Shown in pieces: positions 62,188-64,000 of a stretch of 64,000 nt of DNA (position 1 is the stretch's first letter; every line of letters begins with the position of its first letter). This stretch comes from Halorarius litoreus (GTDB taxonomy: Archaea > Halobacteriota > Halobacteria > Halobacteriales > Haloarculaceae). A model generated the notes under the pieces. The model was not told the origin of the DNA. It worked only from the letters and a program-made list of their open reading frames with translations, and ran no database searches. The position numbers and the translations under genes are program-made. Where the stretch lies: contig NZ_CP101454.1 of assembly GCF_024362405.1 (NCBI RefSeq), positions 3,348,001-3,412,000 of the forward strand. Direction: 5' to 3'.

Positions 62188-63087
62188 ATGGTCTCAGACA
62201 TCTTCGACGCGGCGGCGTGGGACCCCGTCGATGGCTTCGACTTCCGCGACCTCACCTACCACCGCGCGACCGACACCGGCGCGGTCCGCATCGCCTTCGA
62301 CCGGCCCGAGGTGCGCAACGCCTTCCGGCCCGAGACGGTCGACGAACTCTACACGGCCCTCGACCACGCGAAGCGACAGACCGACGTCGGCTGTGTGTTC
62401 ATCACCGGGAACGGCCCCTCCCCGAAGGACGGCGGGTGGGCGTTCTGTTCTGGGGGCGACCAGCGAATCCGTGGCGAGGCGGGCTACGAGTACCGTGACG
62501 ACGAGGGGAACCCCGAGCAGGGCGAACACGCCGCGCCCCGACTCCACATCCTCGAAGTCCAGCGGCTCATCCGCCACATGCCCAAGCCCGTCGTGGCCGT
62601 CGTCCCGGGCTGGGCCGTCGGCGGTGGTCACTCGCTGCACGTCGTCTGTGACCTCACGCTCGCATCGAAAGAACACGCGAAGTTCCTCCAGACCGACCCG
62701 GACGTGGGCTCGTACGACGCGGGCTTCGGCAGCGCGTATCTCGCCCACCAGATCGGCCAGAAGAAAGCCCGAGAGGTGTTCTTCCTCGGGAAGACCTACT
62801 CGGCCGAGGAAGCCGCTGACATGGGGATGGTCAACGAAGCCGTCCCGCACACGGAACTGGAGGAGCGGGCGCTGGAGTGGGCCGACGAGATCATGAGCAA
62901 GTCGCCGAACGCGATTCGAATGCTGAAGTACGCGTTCAACATGGACACCGATGGGCTGGTCGGCCAGCAGGTCTTCGCCGGGGAGGCGACGCGACTGGGC
63001 TACATGACCGACGAGGCGCAGGAGGGACGCGACGCCTTCAACGAGGGTCGAGAACCCGACTTCAGCCAGTTCCCCTGGCACTACTAA
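62188..63087 (+). CDS. menB: 1,4-dihydroxy-2-naphthoyl-CoA synthase
   Basis: Ring closure step of menaquinone synthesis from 2-succinylbenzoyl-CoA. The 299-residue crotonase-fold protein has IAFDRPEVRNAFRPETVDEL split around 37-55, WAFCSGGDQRIRG near 90, VVPGWAVGGGHSLHVVCDLT split near 145-160 and SYDAGFGSAYLA near 180, with the conserved Asp and Tyr residues typical of MenB rather than general hydratases. It is transcribed divergently from the Lrp-TRASH gene and is followed after a long spacer by menA. Confidence 0.95.
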   Translation: MVSDIFDAAAWDPVDGFDFRDLTYHRATDTGAVRIAFDRPEVRNAFRPETVDELYTALDHAKRQTDVGCVFITGNGPSPKDGGWAFCSGGDQRIRGEAGYEYRDDEGNPEQGEHAAPRLHILEVQRLIRHMPKPVVAVVPGWAVGGGHSLHVVCDLTLASKEHAKFLQTDPDVGSYDAGFGSAYLAHQIGQKKAREVFFLGKTYSAEEAADMGMVNEAVPHTELEERALEWADEIMSKSPNAIRMLKYAFNMDTDGLVGQQVFAGEATRLGYMTDEAQEGRDAFNEGREPDFSQFPWHY

Positions 63088-63519
63088 GGCACGTTTTGCG
63101 CGAGGGGCTTCGCGCGCCGGAGGCGCGCTCAGCCCCCCGGCAAAAACTTGCGGAAAAATAGCACCTGCTCCTTCGACACGGCTGCGCCGCGTCTCAGTCC
63201 GCGGGCGCTACGGAACGCTCCCTGCCGGTCGCGTTCCGCGAACCGCTCGGTCGTTTCACTCCCTCGCGGATGCTTTGACAGCCACACACCTCCCCAACCG
63301 ATTCGCTCGCTCATCCCTCGCACGCCGCTGACCACGCACGGAGGCGCGGCCAGCGCACGCCAAACTTCAAGTAGGGAAACGCGGCCACGCACCGTATCGT
63401 CTGAACGACGCCACTTCGGGCCAGGGCGGTTGTGCGGTCCATCCGAAGTGAGGCCCCAGCGAACCGCCTGCTCGCCCCCAACCACCACCGCTTTGGCCCC
63501 GCCACCCCAAATTTCGGCA
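63088..63519. other. 432-base spacer between menB and menA
   Basis: No gene is supported. Just after the menB stop (63100-63140) lies a GC-rich inverted repeat with GCGCGCC-GGA-GGCGCGC at its core and AGGGGCTTC/CTCAGCCCC flanks, followed by AAAAACTTGCGGAAAAATAG. This may form a hairpin in the transcript and act as terminator or processing site. The remainder is rich in C and G with short repeated words (CGCTCGCTC), like other haloarchaeal spacers. Confidence 0.5.
63100..63140 (+). terminator. GC-rich hairpin downstream of menB
   Basis: A perfect seven-base stem (GCGCGCC and GGCGCGC with GGA loop) extended on both sides by a GGGGCT/AGCCCC pairing. Positioned about 15-50 bases after the menB stop. 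Archaeal termination usually depends on T-runs rather than hairpins, so its role is uncertain. Confidence 0.35.
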
Positions 63520-64000
63520 ATGAGTGAGACGGCGGACATCTCGAAGACAAAGGCGTGGGTGATGGCCGCGCGACCACAGACGCTCCCTGCGGGTGCGTCA
63601 CCGGTCGTCGTCGGGACGGGGCTTGCCGTCCACGACGGCGTGTTCGCCGCGCTACCCGCGCTCGCAGCGCTCGTCGGCGCGCTCCTCCTGCAGGTCGGCA
63701 CCAACTTCGCCAACGACTACTACGACGCGGTTCGCGGCGCGGACACCGAAGACCGCGAAGGGTTCACCCGAGTCACCGCGGGCGGGCTCATCTCCCCCGA
63801 ACGCGTCAAGGGCGCGATGTACGGGACCTTCGCGCTCGCCATCCTCCTCGGCACCTACCTCGTGTGGGTCGGCGGCCCGGCCATCGTCGTCGTCGGCCTC
63901 TCGTCGGTCGCCGCGGGTATCGCCTACACCGGCGGTCCCGCACCCTACGGCTACCGTGGGCTCGGCGACCTGTTCGTGTTCGTCTTCTTCGGACTCGTCG
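63520..64000 (+). CDS. menA: 1,4-dihydroxy-2-naphthoate polyprenyltransferase, N-terminal part (cut by window edge)
   Basis: Attaches the isoprenoid chain to dihydroxynaphthoate, giving demethylmenaquinone, in the membrane. The visible 160 residues begin MSETADISKTKAWVMAARPQ and show hydrophobic segments (VVVGTGLAVHDGVFAALPALAAL, LLLQVGT region and later helices) and the Mg-prenyl diphosphate motif NFANDYYDAVRGAD near residue 65, typical of UbiA-fold MenA. The gene runs off the right edge, so the second Asp-rich motif is not seen. Its partners menF, menD and menB lie upstream. Confidence 0.93.
   Translation, partial: MSETADISKTKAWVMAARPQTLPAGASPVVVGTGLAVHDGVFAALPALAALVGALLLQVGTNFANDYYDAVRGADTEDREGFTRVTAGGLISPERVKGAMYGTFALAILLGTYLVWVGGPAIVVVGLSSVAAGIAYTGGPAPYGYRGLGDLFVFVFFGLV

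Noticed and set aside
63129-63713. A 194-codon minus-strand frame across the menB-menA spacer
   Set aside because: It covers the start of menA and has no acidic composition or motif; spacer sequence is repeat-like.

Overview
The window is chromosomal DNA from a halophilic archaeon (class Halobacteria). The evidence is high GC with strong G/C preference at third codon positions, very acidic proteins, leaderless-looking genes with a TATA-type box about 25-30 bases before the start codon, halocyanin-type cupredoxins, F420-dependent luciferase-like enzymes, a diphthamide enzyme, GatE and a salactin-type actin. Genus and species cannot be told from the sequence alone. No rRNA, tRNA, insertion sequence or CRISPR array was found.

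Layout. 1-5 kb: a cut-off conserved gene, an UlaG-like metallo-beta-lactamase-fold protein, a small membrane protein, aconitase and a YlbF-like protein. 5-11 kb: Dph2, a membrane protein next to a salactin-like actin, a mini zinc ribbon, a METTL5-type methyltransferase and a rhomboid protease. 11-37 kb: a long run of acyl-CoA and redox genes. It holds three acyl-CoA dehydrogenases, an ACAD10/11-type phosphotransferase, an alpha-methylacyl-CoA racemase-like protein, two F420 enzymes, two short-chain dehydrogenases, a GlcD-HpcH-acyl-CoA dehydrogenase operon and a ThDP enzyme. Mixed among them are Sir2, a cupin, thioredoxin-fold proteins, MsrA, a universal stress protein with a transporter, and NAD synthetase preceded by a possible leader peptide.

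37-44 kb: a cupredoxin, a quinone oxidoreductase and a metallo-beta-lactamase protein that follows the remnant of a truncated MFS transporter. The remnant borders a lower-GC block with an orphan sensor kinase and a winged-helix membrane protein. 44-49 kb: a pterin pair (dihydropteroate synthase-like and MptE), a long-chain acyl-CoA ligase, and TrmJ with its coupled neighbour. 49-54 kb: a KaiC-like/DICT fusion and a group of exported proteins (P19-like lipoprotein, halocyanin, Tat beta-helix protein, membrane protein), then a 36-residue Cys-rich protein. 54-64 kb: GatE, small regulators, a cytoplasmic sulfite-oxidase-fold protein and the menaquinone genes menF-menD, menB and menA, with a membrane DnaJ protein and an Lrp-TRASH regulator between them.

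Most noteworthy. (1) A divergent pair at 12.5-14.9 kb looks like the two halves of mammalian ACAD11 and of the bacterial LvaA/LvaC system, suggesting breakdown of 4-hydroxy fatty acids through a phosphorylated intermediate in an archaeon. (2) A 36-codon leader ORF overlaps nadE. (3) An exported metal-protein locus ends near a Cys-rich miniprotein. (4) A truncated transporter marks the edge of an acquired or rearranged block. All functional assignments are by reading motifs; no database search was possible.
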